From contig RSEE01000060.1 in the NCBI GenBank assembly GCA_003971905.1, positions 310,001 through 374,000 of the forward strand: a stretch of DNA of 64,000 bases, in the 5' to 3' direction. This DNA is from Moniliella sp. 'wahieum'. Its lineage: Eukaryota; Basidiomycota; Moniliellomycetes; Moniliellales; Moniliellaceae. The notes under the pieces are model-generated. The model made no database searches. It was given only the letters and a program-made list of their open reading frames with translations, and was not told where the DNA came from. The position numbers and the translations under genes were made by a program. This document shows positions 1 through 10,811 of the stretch, one piece after another (within the stretch, counting starts at the first letter, position 1; each line of letters starts with the position of its first letter).

Positions 1-1899
1 AAAGGGCGTGGTCCAGGAAGCCGTGAGGGTTGCGGGGAAGACGTGCCAAAAGCGGCAGCGCAATTTGGTTTCCCCCTGTGGCAGCGTCCAGCGAGCCGTG
101 CGGGTGGACGATCCCACTGACCCGGGGGAAGGGATTGCATGCTGTCCACGGTTCCCGGGGCGAGGAGGTCTGAAGGACCAAGTCCTGTAGCGGCTTGTGC
201 ATGATATTCGACCAGCAGTCTAGGTGGCCCTTCCCCTCCCTCCAATGCGGCGCGAGAGTGAGCGGGACATGGTCCGCCGTCTTGCTCGCTGGATCCACTT
301 GGACTTGGTACTTGGCCAACACGCATCTACCCGAACCAATAAGTCCAGCAAGGGTCAGAACATATTCTCCCTCCTTTGCGTTCGGCTGAAAGAAAGCTGG
401 GTTCAATGAGAACCGATCTAGCCCAGCGGCATTTTCGAGGCGGACGGTAACCTGTCGGCTACCATCAACGCAGGGTCCAGCTGAGCTAGCATCTCCCCCA
501 CAACCAACAGACGATTGACCTCCCCGCCCACAAAGTATGCGTTGACTTTCTCTTTGACTTGGAGGTTCAGCCCCCGATGTCAGGAGGGAAAGATTGAGAG
601 GCGGGGCGTGGAACGGGTTGTCCCGCCCCAAGCGGGGGGACGAACGACGGTGTGGGTTGCTGCTGCTCGAGGGGGCCAAAGTACCACGAATCGACTGAAG
701 TGCCGCCTTCTGATGCAGGTGAAATGGGGGTTGAAGGGATTGGCTCAGAAAGATGGTATGAATGGCTATTTCCCATACGGGCATGCCCAATTCCCCTTCA
801 ATCCATCTCGCGAAACTGCGAGCCTAGTGTCTGGAGACTGGGGCGGGAGGAGAAACGAATCACCCGACCCCTCGTCACCTCGGGTGGAGGTGGGTCATGT
901 ACCGATCACTTAACAGGCAGAACCTTCCCCCAAGACGGAGGGGAAGGTGGGCATGTCCCCCGATCCGACGAGAAAAGAACTTGCTACACGTTTACCCGCA
1001 AGCATGGTACGTCCACGACGAATCAAGCTGGTTGGCTCCTCGGTTTCGGGCGAGTGCTCCTGGAACCCGGGAGAGGTGGTGGTCCTTATGTTGCCACCCG
1101 AGCTTGGTCAACGCACCTCGTATTCCAGTCTTCTCCGGGAGACTAGGTACAGACGAGCTGCGCTGGTCGCGCGAAACGTGACCGCGTGCTAATTCAAGGC
1201 TTTTGTAAGTGGGCGCTGGGCCGCTTCCTGAAAGCCGGAGCGGGGGAGCAGGACGACGGTGCCTCCCGCTTGCCTGGACAAAGGCGAGCAGCTCCTTCTG
1301 TACATCAAACGCGAGCGAGGCCTGTAGAGCTAGGTCAGCTGCACCTGCCAGCTGGGTACTGGTGTCAGCTGCGCCCGTCTCAAAGCGAGTCAGACGACAT
1401 CCTTGATGAGGGTGAGGCGTTGCTGGTCGGCCTGTTGGGCAAGGCCAAAGGCCGGCATCGCCTCCTCCCGCCATCGATCTGGGTCGGTGTCGGCCAAAGG
1501 AAGTGCCTGCCGGAGCCTGGCTTGGATGGCAGGGACCTGGGCCCATGGGCCGTTGGAGGGAGCGTTGCGAAGAAGCTGAACACAGTGTTCGACCGTTTGC
1601 TCACGGGCACGGTGGACTTGGACCAAGGCATCCACCTCGCTCATCAGAGCGTCGAGGATGGGACGGACGTCGTCTGGGACGATATGGTCGTGGCTAAAGA
1701 AGGGGCGCTGGGCCAGCTTGGAGAGGGCGCGTGCATGATCCGCGTCGATTGCGCGACGGGCTGAAAAGTACTCAGCTAGCTCGTCCGTCAGTGTGGCAGC
1801 TTGGCGGAAACGCTGCTCCAGCCGCTGGATGGCGTCGGCAGGGTCGGAGGACAAGAGGGCCTGGGCATAGGCTTGGGGCGATAGGTCGGCGCTCTTCAT
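1..1899 (-). CDS. Syp1/FCHO-type muniscin endocytic adaptor, C-terminus cut by window edge
   Basis: Muniscins bind membrane and cargo at early endocytic sites, using an N-terminal F-BAR domain and a C-terminal mu-homology domain. The first ATG is at 1899. The N-terminal part (1899-1390) is helical and F-BAR-like, with the segments LAEYFSARRAIDADHARALSKLA and, after a shift near 1395, TRFETGAADTSTQLA. A Pro/Ser-rich linker follows (about 1200-570). From about 566 the chain reads LQVKEKVNAYFVGGEV and LLVVGEMLA, then VTVRLENAAGLDRFSLNPAF and VPLTLAPHWREGKG, which I read as the start of a muniscin mu-homology domain. Frames change near 1395, 566 and 445, so the gene is continuous only if single-base errors are allowed. 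The stop codon lies left of the window. The F-BAR plus mu-homology order separates it from Bzz1 or Cip4-type proteins, but assignment rests on motif memory. Confidence 0.72.
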
Positions 1900-3686
1900 G
1901 GGGAAGAACACACAGGTCGACGTGGTTGTTGAGGGGAGGCAGAAGAAGAAGGAGACGAGTGGAGGGACTACACAAAAGCACTAACGATCCCCACAGAAAA
2001 GATGTTTGTCGGTGGATGTTGAGTACGTGAACGTTTTGATGGCCAGTAGGCCCCTGGTGGCTGAGCTGCAGTGCTGTGGACCAACTGAGCTGAGCAAAGA
2101 AACTCCACCAGAAGAGATCGATGAGTGCTCAGCCTGTGCTCAGCTGTGACGGACGCGCTGATGTGAGGCGCAGCTCAGCGCTCAGCGCTAGCGCTCAAGC
2201 TCAACCTTGACAGCTTGATCCTCAAGCTGCCTTCAAGCGACACGCTTCTGGCGTCAAGCTTTAAGCTTCAAGTCCATCCAGCTCGGAAGCGCGAAGCTTG
2301 ACGTGAAAAGTGAAGCTTCAATCTCTTCAAGCTTCAAGCTTCAAGCTTCAGGCATTCTATGCCGAGAGGTGGGGGTTTATAAGTAGCCTTTATGTTGATC
2401 TCTTCTCAGATTCTCAGGCCTGAGGGGTGCCAAGTGACTAAGGCAGTTGGTGACTAAGTTAATCCTTAGGCCTTCCGGTGAGGTCACTTAAAGCTTAATT
2501 ATCGACTTGTTTAATGTCACGCGCTGAACAATATCACTCGCACTACCAACGTCCAACCTCCACTGCGGAACGACACCGGGGCGGAACAGGCGCTCGCACC
2601 ATCCGCCGGGCCTCCACCACCCGGGGCGTTTTCCTTCTTGCGAGCAAAAACCAGCGCATGCTCCAGCGAACCACACGTCCCACACCACCGCCACCACCAT
2701 CTGCCACCACCACCATCATCACTACCATCTGCCGCGCTTCACCCGTTTTTTTTTCTCTGGTACGTGGCGTGCTCCCTGCAGCTGGGTATGATTCGAATCA
2801 TCCAGTTCTGCTATGAAGGATCAGTGAAGACAACCCAAAATACCAAAAATCCTATGACCTTCTCTTTGTCTGCCCACGAGGGCCACTGGGACACATGGCT
2901 GGTTTTGCTCTGTTCTGTGTTGTGCTGTGCTGTGGTGTGGTGCGTTACGTGTTGTGCTGTGGACGTATGGTATGTACTCTGTTTCATACGGTCATCCAGA
3001 GCGAAGATGATTCTATCCCTTTTATTGAGCTGGTGAGCTCGTGGCTCGACCACGGCATACCATGAGCCTTGGCTCTACTATGCACCACCATCTGAGCCTT
3101 TCTGCCTTGCGTTGCGCAAAGCAAGGCGCAAGCCTCTCCTCGCTTACTGGCTACTGACTCTTTTGTTTTGTGGTGTTGTTTTGATCCAGTCTTCCCGCCT
3201 GCTTGTCCTAATCTAAAGATCACGCTTGATCGGCAATCTGCACTTGCCTTGCCCCATCACTTTGTCGTCTGCACCTCACATAGCTTTGCCTGTCCTATAC
3301 CAGCCCCCCCCCCCCCTTCCCACGTCTCCCCTTGACAGCTTAGGTTAGACGGACAGCAGCCAGGAAACGCCCCCCGGATCAACGTAATAATCATCGCAAG
3401 TGTCAATCGTGCCAACCGAGCCATATAAGGCCGCTGTGGGCCGACAAGAAGTTCAGTGTCGCTGGACGCAGGGTAGAGAGGATGAACGAGTGCGAATGCA
3501 TACTACTACCCACCCAAGGTTTCCTACTACGACCTCTGGGATACGAAGTGCGCGGTGGCAATATCAAATTTCCAAGGCGGGGAGCCCGCGCGAGGGGAGG
3601 TACTTGGAGGGGGGGTATCTATCCAATTATCTACGAATAACTTGGAAAAAGTTGGTTATCTCGGTAACGTCGTGAGCAGTGCCGAG
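1900..3686. other. Intergenic spacer with AAGCTT-rich block
   Basis: No gene is supported here. From about 2160 to 2352 the sequence is a dense run of CTCAGCGCT and CAAGCTTCAAGCTT words. A TG/CT-rich stretch follows at 2890-2970 and a C homopolymer lies at about 3303-3317. It separates two minus-strand genes and should hold the muniscin promoter next to 1900. Confidence 0.6.
2162..2352. repeat. Irregular AAGCTT / AGCGCT palindrome cluster
   Basis: The block begins with overlapping AGCGCT and GCTCAGCGCT words and continues with many copies of CAAGCTT in both orientations, ending in four near-perfect tandem TTCAAGC units. Similar short blocks recur near 24,690, 28,430-28,475 and 51,015-51,035. 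Confidence 0.75.
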
Positions 3687-6600
3687 CTAAGCGAGGCGCA
3701 GCGCCTCGCCCGCTTGGTTTCCCGCGTTGTCGGGCCGGATGCCATCGGACGCGCTGTCGCGGCGCGAAGACGAGGACGCGAGCGAAAAGCTGAAACGCTG
3801 TACCCAGCTATCGCGACGCGGAGCGTTCGTAGACCAGGGCGGGTCGACGCCAGTGGTGCGGATGCCGTTGGTGCTGAAGCCATTGGCGCTGAAGCCATTG
3901 GTGCCGATGCCATTGGTGCCGATGCCGATGCCGACGGCGCCGTTTGAAGGCGGGGGGGCGGAGGTGTGGTCCGAGGCGAGGGTGGAGAGGGTGGAGCGGG
4001 GGGAGCGAGGTGCGCACGCCAGCGCGCTGGGCAGCCAGAAGATCAGCTTGCAGTACGGCGCGGCGTAGCTGAGCTTTAGCCAATTCCAAGCGTGTGTGGA
4101 GCGCAGCTGGGTGGCGAGCGCCGTTGCAGCCGTCTCGATTCGTTCGCGTGTGGACTTGAGCAGGGGCGCGAGGAGGCCGAGGTGGTGGGCTAAGCGGGTG
4201 TGCTGGTCCAACTGGGCTTTGGTACGATCGTACGCTGTCTCAGCACGTTGAAGACGAAGTAAGAGTGCTTCCTCGTACGCCTCCACGGGTCACCCGCTTC
4301 TTCCCCCCGTTCCAAACGGGCCAAGAGAGCGGCTTGGTCCATGGCAAAACGTCGATCTTGCGGATCCCAGCCCAGCGGTAGACAGCACAATAGTTGATCT
4401 TGTTCACCCAATCGTCCCGCTCCGATACGGAGGCCGCGTCGCACCACATCCGTCGTCGTTGGGAACCGAATGTCAAAGTACACTTCCAACCCCTGTGGCT
4501 GGTCCGGCACCGGTACCGCCAGAGCGTCACCCAAGTTGGTAATCTCATCGGGTAGAAAGTGGTGATGGCCGGGGAGATGCGGGTGGGCTCGCCCCAGGGG
4601 CCAGTGAGTTGGTCTGTGCCAGCTTGGGCTTGGATCTGCGCTGAAGTGCTTCGCACCAGTCGGTATCGCGAAACCAGAGCAGCTGAGACGAAGAGAGAAT
4701 GCACCCCCACTGCCGCGCCCGCCCACTCCTACGCGTCAAGAGCGCAATCTTGGCTACCCGCACCCCTATCGTCTCGTCCTCCCCAGCCGACACCTCGCAG
4801 ATGGGCGCATTGACAAATGCAAGCTTCATCTTGGTGTCGTCCAAGGCGATGTAGCTGGCCGGAAGCAGCGGTGCGCAATCGGAGAGCATGGATCCAGGGG
4901 CAGTTGCAGGTCCTGCACCCGCCTTGGCGCATCAACTCATACGGGTTCGGCACCTTCTTTGTCCCCGGCGCAAAGGGGGCGAGAACCTTGGGCAAAGCCG
5001 AGTCTGGCCGGCGGTCCTCATGGACATAGGCAAACTCAAAAGCAGTCGTATTGTCAAAGAGGTACCCAAGTACGTCCGGGTCGAGCCCACTGGTTTCCTG
5101 CGTATTGCGGAGGTAGGCGGCAGGTCCATGCGATTCTTATTGTTGGGTTGAAGTGGTCAGTGTGCAGCATGATGAGGGAAAAGGCAGTGATGGAGGCCTG
5201 GTCCAAGGTGAGCAGGTCGGGTGACAATGGATGTACCGTCGTGCAAAGGTATCGAGCACCCGGTCAATCTGTTGGGTTTCCTTGGGCAGCTCGTACTCGG
5301 ACAGCAATTTGCGCAGGGCAAAGTCGATGGCCAAACCAGAGAAGGACATGTGCGCCATAGCAGCTGTCAGGCAAGCCAGCGAAAATTCGTCCCCTTGGGC
5401 TGACAGTAGAGCCACCAGCCGATGATGACCCACCACTATCGCCGCACGAGCCACGTATGCATCTGGCTCGTCTTCCCCCCGATCTGGGAGGCAAGCGTTA
5501 TCTGTCTCAAGAGGGACGTCGGGACCTAGATCCGACTTGGCCAGCACAGCGCTGCTTCGGCGAGAGAAGAGTTTGCGTGGCTCCTCTTCTCCTTGGCCGG
5601 AGAGGGCGGGTGGCCGCGAAATGCCAAAGAAGGACGTAATCCGGTTTCCGCCCTCTCTTTCCTCGTCGTGGGCAGAGGAGAGTCCACCCCCTGTGGCAGG
5701 ACGGCGACGCGAAGTAAGCTGAGTGCGGCTACCGATCCGGTCGGTAGGTGTATCATCCGAGAAGGAGTTGCGCCGCGTGTGGACATACTGCAGGCCACCT
5801 CGTCCTCGACTGGGACGAGGAGAAGCGACAACAAACCGCGCCTCGCCCGACGGGGGCTCTGAAAAGTCAGGAGGAGAACGAGGAACTCTATGTGGAAGTG
5901 GGGACGACGAGAGGATAAAGGTATCCACGATGCTCCCCGGGGCGTCGAAGGCAGAGAGAGTGGGAGCGGTGGGGATTGAGAGATCCTGCTGGAAAAACTG
6001 GGGGGTAGAGGGGAACCTGGGGACATGGTGGCAGCAAGCCTCGGGCCAGGCGTGCGGCGAGAAAACACACCGCCCCTTCCGAGGGGGTGAGAGTAAGGGG
6101 CTGTGATACAGAGTCGACGACCGACCTTGAACGCGCCGGCGCGCAAGGAGAGTGCGCTTTAAGCTGCCTGCACTGTTTAGGTGTCCGCCCCGGCGGTAAG
6201 GGCCGAAATGGAGGGCGTGCCAGAGGAAGCTTGTCCCGACTCGGGGGTAGGGGCGGCGAGGGGGTGGAAGTCAAATGAACCTCGGCCGGAGAATGTGTCC
6301 GAAGCAGGCGACATGGATGGGAGCGCTAAGCGAGAAGGAGGTGACAGGTCAGTCCCTGCTCTGTTGAGCCAATGCAGTGCCAGTTGACTTGGGACCCTCG
6401 GCTCCACCGGGGTAACCTTAGCAGGAGAAGCAAAGCCATGGAGGAGCCAGATTGGTCCCTGGCAAGCCGAGGGGATGGGACTGGGATGCTCTCGGGTTGC
6501 TGTAAGCACCGGGTGGGGACCAGGAACCGGGTCGAGCGTATCCTGTGGCTCGTGTGCGAGCCTGGATGCAGGAGGGTAGTATGGGAAAACAGGAGCGGCC

Positions 6601-7133
6601 CCTGGATCGTGGGGAGGCTTGAAGAGGGGATCCCACTGTGCCGCCGAGAGGATTAGTACGGCACCACTACGGGGTAAAAACGACAGGCGAGGGGGGGACA
6701 GGAACGTACGTTCGACCGGATGGGGTCACCCTCGTCCCCTCTGAGTCGGGGGCGGTGAAGAGGAAGGATGGTCGTGGGGGACAGTATGGGGTGCGGGGGC
6801 GCAGGAGGAGGAGGAAGAGGAGGAGAGGGAGTACTGGGCAAATGGCTGGGGCCACGGATGGGGAGAGGAGGATTGGCTGTGCTCCGATGACTGACACGGC
6901 GGGGGGACAGGCGGGTGGGTGGCGGCCAGGCCATCGGCCATGGCGGATGAGCACGGCGCCGAGGGGGGAAAGGGCGGGGGGGGAGTTGCTGTGGGGGCGG
7001 TGGATGTTGGTCGCGAGGGGGGCCGCAGAGGAGTCGGGCGGGGAGGGGGGCGCAATGGGCTGCGCAAAGGCTTGGGCGGCATGACTTTCCGCAGCCGCAG
7101 CACTCACGAGGCAGGCGTCGCTCGGCGGGCCAT
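3687..7133 (-). CDS. Sec7-PH domain Arf guanine nucleotide exchange factor (Syt1/Yel1-like)
   Basis: This is a nucleotide exchange factor for Arf GTPases in membrane traffic. A long Pro/Ser-rich N-terminal region (7133 to about 5500) leads into a Sec7 domain at about 5370-4960. FSGLAIDFALRKLL, ELPKETQQIDRVLDTFARRY, then in another frame the tail NTQETSGLDPDVLGYLFDN, match Sec7 motifs 1 and 2. A PH domain follows (about 4860-4300), with WGCILSSSQLLWFRDTDW, FYPDEITNLGDALAVPVPD and a final helix SERDDWVNKINYCAVYRWAG. A coiled-coil-like helix (4286-4100) and a Gly/Thr/Asn repeat tail come before the stop at 3687-3689. The 5' end is uncertain: the ATG at 7133 is followed after 26 bases by GTGAGT, a possible donor. 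Several single-base frame changes occur. Sec7 followed by PH and a helix is typical of fungal Syt1/Yel1-type proteins; the exact orthologue is inferred. Confidence 0.85.
3841..3945 (-). repeat. In-gene 15-18 bp repeat encoding Asn-Gly/Thr-rich units
   Basis: The plus strand shows imperfect tandem copies of GCCATTGGTGCTGAA-like units. Read on the minus strand within the ArfGEF they encode repeated GTNGI/GFSANGF-type units just before a predicted unstructured C-terminus. This is a low-complexity coding minisatellite. Confidence 0.7.
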
Positions 7134-8721
7134 ATGACGACCGACGGGAGGTGGCGGTGGCGGGGAGGGGGTGGTGGTGGTGAAGGCAGACGCCTGGTGG
7201 CAGCGACGAGCGCGGTGGAGTGGATGGCGATCTGATCGGCCCAGTCAGTAGCAGCTTGTGGTGAGGAGGTTATAGCCGGCCGATGGATGGCAGGCCATTA
7301 ACCCAGCACAGCCCGGGGTGGTTGCGGCTATGCGATTGATGGGCGGGAGCATTTGACATGGCCAAGTTGACAGGCACTATTCACGAGGCAGGACTTACTC
7401 AGTATTCAACTAGGCAGTACTTCCTCAGTACCCACTAGTCCCAGCCAGATACACTCCAAGTACGTTTGCCCTCCCTCCCCGCCGCCCTTTTCTCTCGTCT
7501 GGCCGGGTGTGTTCGGCACCAATGAGCGACGGGACAGCCAAGACGCCCATGGATGATCACTCGATCACTAACTAGCTTCACTAGTCACTTGATCCAACCA
7601 TTCATCGACCATTCAAGATTCATCATCGATCAATGATCGCATCAGACAGAGGTTCTCTCGATCAGAAAACGATCCTCCCGATCATCGATCTGAGCGCAGC
7701 CACTCTGGTCCACACAACGCCCACATGCTCCCCCCTCTTCCCCGTGTTTGCACCACAACCCCGCACGCCACACAGAGTGGTATGTATGGTGCATGTCCCC
7801 CCCCCCTCCCTCCATCTATCGATCTAGTAGTGCACCGCACCACCTGGTTCCGATCCCGCATCCCCGTGGTGGAAGGATGCACGCCAGCCCCTCCCATACC
7901 GCCACACGAACACGGAACATGTGCAGGCTTGCGCACAGATCGTCCATCGTCGTAGCCTGGCTCATTCTCCGACTCTTTCTCGAAAGCGATGACGCTTCAC
8001 CCGCCCATGCGACCTGGCCCTTGGATCTTGATTTTTGCCCTTCGTTACCTTTTCATCTCGGTAGTCCCATGATGTTTTTCCCTTCATGAAGGCGAAATCT
8101 CTGGCTGCCGCCGGCCTGAGGCTCCTATAACACCTGCCGTTGCCTTGGCGCACCTCTCGACTCCTCTCCATGTCTACCCCTGGCAATGCATGCTTTGAAA
8201 AGTAATCCACTGCTTGATCTGACAGCATGTGGCAGACTATCCACCACCCTAGCCGCCGCCTGTCAGCAAGACTGCGGCCCGTCCGGGACCCGGTGAATAG
8301 CTGAGGCAACGTGGGGGCAAGCTGTCGGGCAGGTTGTCTCGACCTTGCGACGATCTTGCCGCTAGCGTCCCTTGTCCGAGAGTGTGGCAACACTGGTGAT
8401 CTGGGATCACGACAGTTAATCTTGGGCAAGGTCCGCGGCAACCTCGTAACCAGAAATTTCGATTAGCTATGAATGGCCAACGTACATCGGGCAGCTCACG
8501 CAACGATGCACTTGACCAAGCGTATCGCCTGCTATGGCTGTGTTCGTATTGTTCCCATCAAGCCTAGAGCTACAAAAACGGTTCCAAGGGTTGCCTTTCC
8601 ATGCCGCCATGTCACAGTCAATATCCACATCCAATCGACAATTGCGGCCTCCGGCCTCCAGGCCGATGGCGAAGAAACAAAACCACACGGAGATGCATCA
8701 CGTCTGACCACGGAGAACTTT
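7134..8721. other. Spacer between ArfGEF and GH5 genes
   Basis: I see no supported gene. The interval contains GGTGGCGGTGG runs upstream of the ArfGEF start, ACTAGT words at 7432-7590 and clustered GATCATCGATC words at 7600-7695. A minus-strand open frame at 7962-8441 is continuous but matches nothing I recognise. Confidence 0.5.
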
Positions 8722-10284
8722 TCAAACATATCCACACCGGCCAAGTAACCGTGTTCGTACTCCCGAGCTGCCCGACTTGCCCTTTTCAGCTTCGTATGCG
8801 GCCTGGCGAATGGCCGCGAGCGATTGCTTGTAGCCGACATTGGCCGGCTGCGGGCCCGAGGGGTGTACCAGAACGCGGTGGCGTCCGTCCAGGCCTGTTG
8901 AACCCATCCTCAACCGCCAGTGCTCGTATTGCCCACCCTGCTTGTCCCATACCCCCGAATGACCAGCCAACGACTTGCCGCGCTCCTGTTCTCCGCCTGG
9001 TTGGCTGCGTCTTCGCCCGGTACGTCGTGCGGGTCCTTGCCCAGCGCAAACGACAATAGGTTCCCACAAGTGCAGCACGCCTTCCTCCACCGCCGAGTAG
9101 AACCCCCACCCACAGTCTTTCCCGCCTTCCTTTTTCAACGTCCAGAAAAAGTTGCGCCGCACGTGTCTTCAAGAGACGGAGCTGGGAGTGGGCCCAGTTG
9201 GTCTGCTGGCACGCTTGTCCTCATTAGGGTCCCAGAAGTGTTGTGGCAGCAGCGCTCCACTCGCCCACAATCAGGCTGCCCTTACCCTTGCCGCTGGCGT
9301 TGGAAAAGTGTTGGTAGGTCTTACGCCTGGGCGGACGCTCTCGGCATGTTGCTGCAGAAGAGTTTGTGGTCTTCCGGGGTAAAGGCGCGGTAGAGGTGGT
9401 GGTCGACAACGAGCGGGTTGAGGGGATGTTCCGCACGCCTCCAAACTGCTCCACGTACCAATCCAACGTCCACGCATCCGATACGTAAATCGGCACCGAG
9501 TTCGTCTGCAAAGAGTGGGTGGCGTGTCGAATGGGGCCCAGTGCCTCATCGTAAAACGCAGTCAGGTTCGGGCCGTTCTTGGGCTCGTTGAGCAACTCGA
9601 CCCGACCACATTCTCGTAGCCTCCCACGGCCTTGACCAGCTCGACCAAAATCTGCACCGTCTTCTTTGGTTGCTGCGAGCGTCCGAGCCTTCCAAAAGCC
9701 GGCTTGTCAATGCTCAGACCTACATGGCCATCCGTATTCTGGCCGCCTGGGGCGCATGGAGATCGACCAGGACGCCCACCCCGTGCTGCTGCGCCTTCTC
9801 AATCGCCTTTTGCACTACCCCCATGCATCCTTGTACGTGTCGGCGTACTTTTCGTACTCGGTGCCCTTCATCAGCTCGGGCGCAGCCTGGGGCAAAAGTG
9901 GAAGTACGCAATGGGCAAGCGGACGGTGTTGACGCCATGGTCCACCAGCCAGGCCCAGTCACCATCGTTGATAAAGTTGGCCCAGTGCTGGGTCAGACGA
10001 CGCTTGACCTCGTCGGCGGGCAGCTGCTTGTTGAGGTCAAACTCGCTCTTGGGATCTTTGACGCCTTCAAAGAGCGAGCCGGTGAGCCAGGTTTCGAGCG
10101 AAAACCACGAGCCAAGGTTGACGCCGCGCTGCTTGCGGTAACGGTAGTGCAGCACGCTGGGCGGCAAGGCGCTGACATCGGACGCGGCGCCGCCTTGCGC
10201 CGTCTCGTCGCCGCCGCCGCTGGAGGAGCTGCCAATGTCGAGCTTGGAGAGTTTGCTGTCGATCTTGTGGAAGAGCTTGTGCAT
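8722..10284 (-). CDS. Glucan 1,3-beta-glucosidase, GH5 (Exg3-like, no signal peptide)
   Basis: The enzyme hydrolyses beta-1,3-glucan and is a retaining GH5 glycosidase. The ATG at 10284 begins MHKLFHKIDSKLSKLD, with no hydrophobic signal peptide, as in intracellular Exg3-type members. RGVNLGSWFSLETW and NTVRLPIAYFHF mark the early barrel strands. The segment around 9730-9880 reads VVQKAIEKAQQHGVGVLVDLH, the usual substrate-cleft strand. The acid/base Glu lies in LLNEPKNGPNL near 9590 and the nucleophile Glu in SLIVGEWSAA near 9270. FFWTLKKEGGKDCGWGFYSA (about 9150) and QGGQYEHWR (about 8940) match the C-terminal region. At least four frame changes occur (near 9880, 9720, 9590, 9240-9160) while homology continues across each. 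The stop at 8722 is the best choice but the last 40 residues are uncertain. Confidence 0.92.
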
Positions 10285-10811
10285 GGTTGTCAGGGGGGGG
10301 GGGGGGGTGATGGGGGCAGGGCGGGGCGTGGCGATGGCGGCAACTTTTATTCGAAGACGGGATGCCTCAGCGTGAGCGCTGCGTGCGCAGGCGACATGAC
10401 ATCATGAATGTGACATGGCTCAGGCAGCCACCCAAAGTTTGTTGTTTTGTGCGTCAGAAGCCAGCAGTTCGCACCACCAAGCCAAGAAGTCTGGGCAGCG
10501 CACGGGCCAGCCATGCGATTGCGCCTTGCGAAGCAGCGCGGCGGCCGCACGGGGGCACTGGCACCCACCAGCCAGCGGGGGCTGTGCACCGAGTACCTTC
10601 TCCTATCTCGGTCACCATCCCAGATCCCACCGGCGAACGACGATGCACCCGCTGGATCGCATCGGCCCGAACGGAGAGCCACGCCGCCATCGCATCGGAG
10701 GGTCCGTTATCCCCTCCATCCCCACCCCTTTCCCCACCATCCATCCCATCCCATCCCCCCCCTAGACTACATAGCAACACAACTGCCAGCCCCAGGCAAG
10801 CACAGCGAGTA
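10285..10811. other. Spacer between GH5 and transcription factor genes
   Basis: About 0.5 kb between two minus-strand genes holds a G homopolymer at about 10,290-10,306 immediately upstream of the GH5 start and CCATCCCATCC repeats near 10,735-10,760. No gene or clear promoter motif is visible. Confidence 0.5.

Noticed and set aside
7962-8441. 159-codon minus-strand open frame downstream of GH5
   Set aside because: It has no motif I recognise and no promoter; continuity alone is weak evidence at this GC content.
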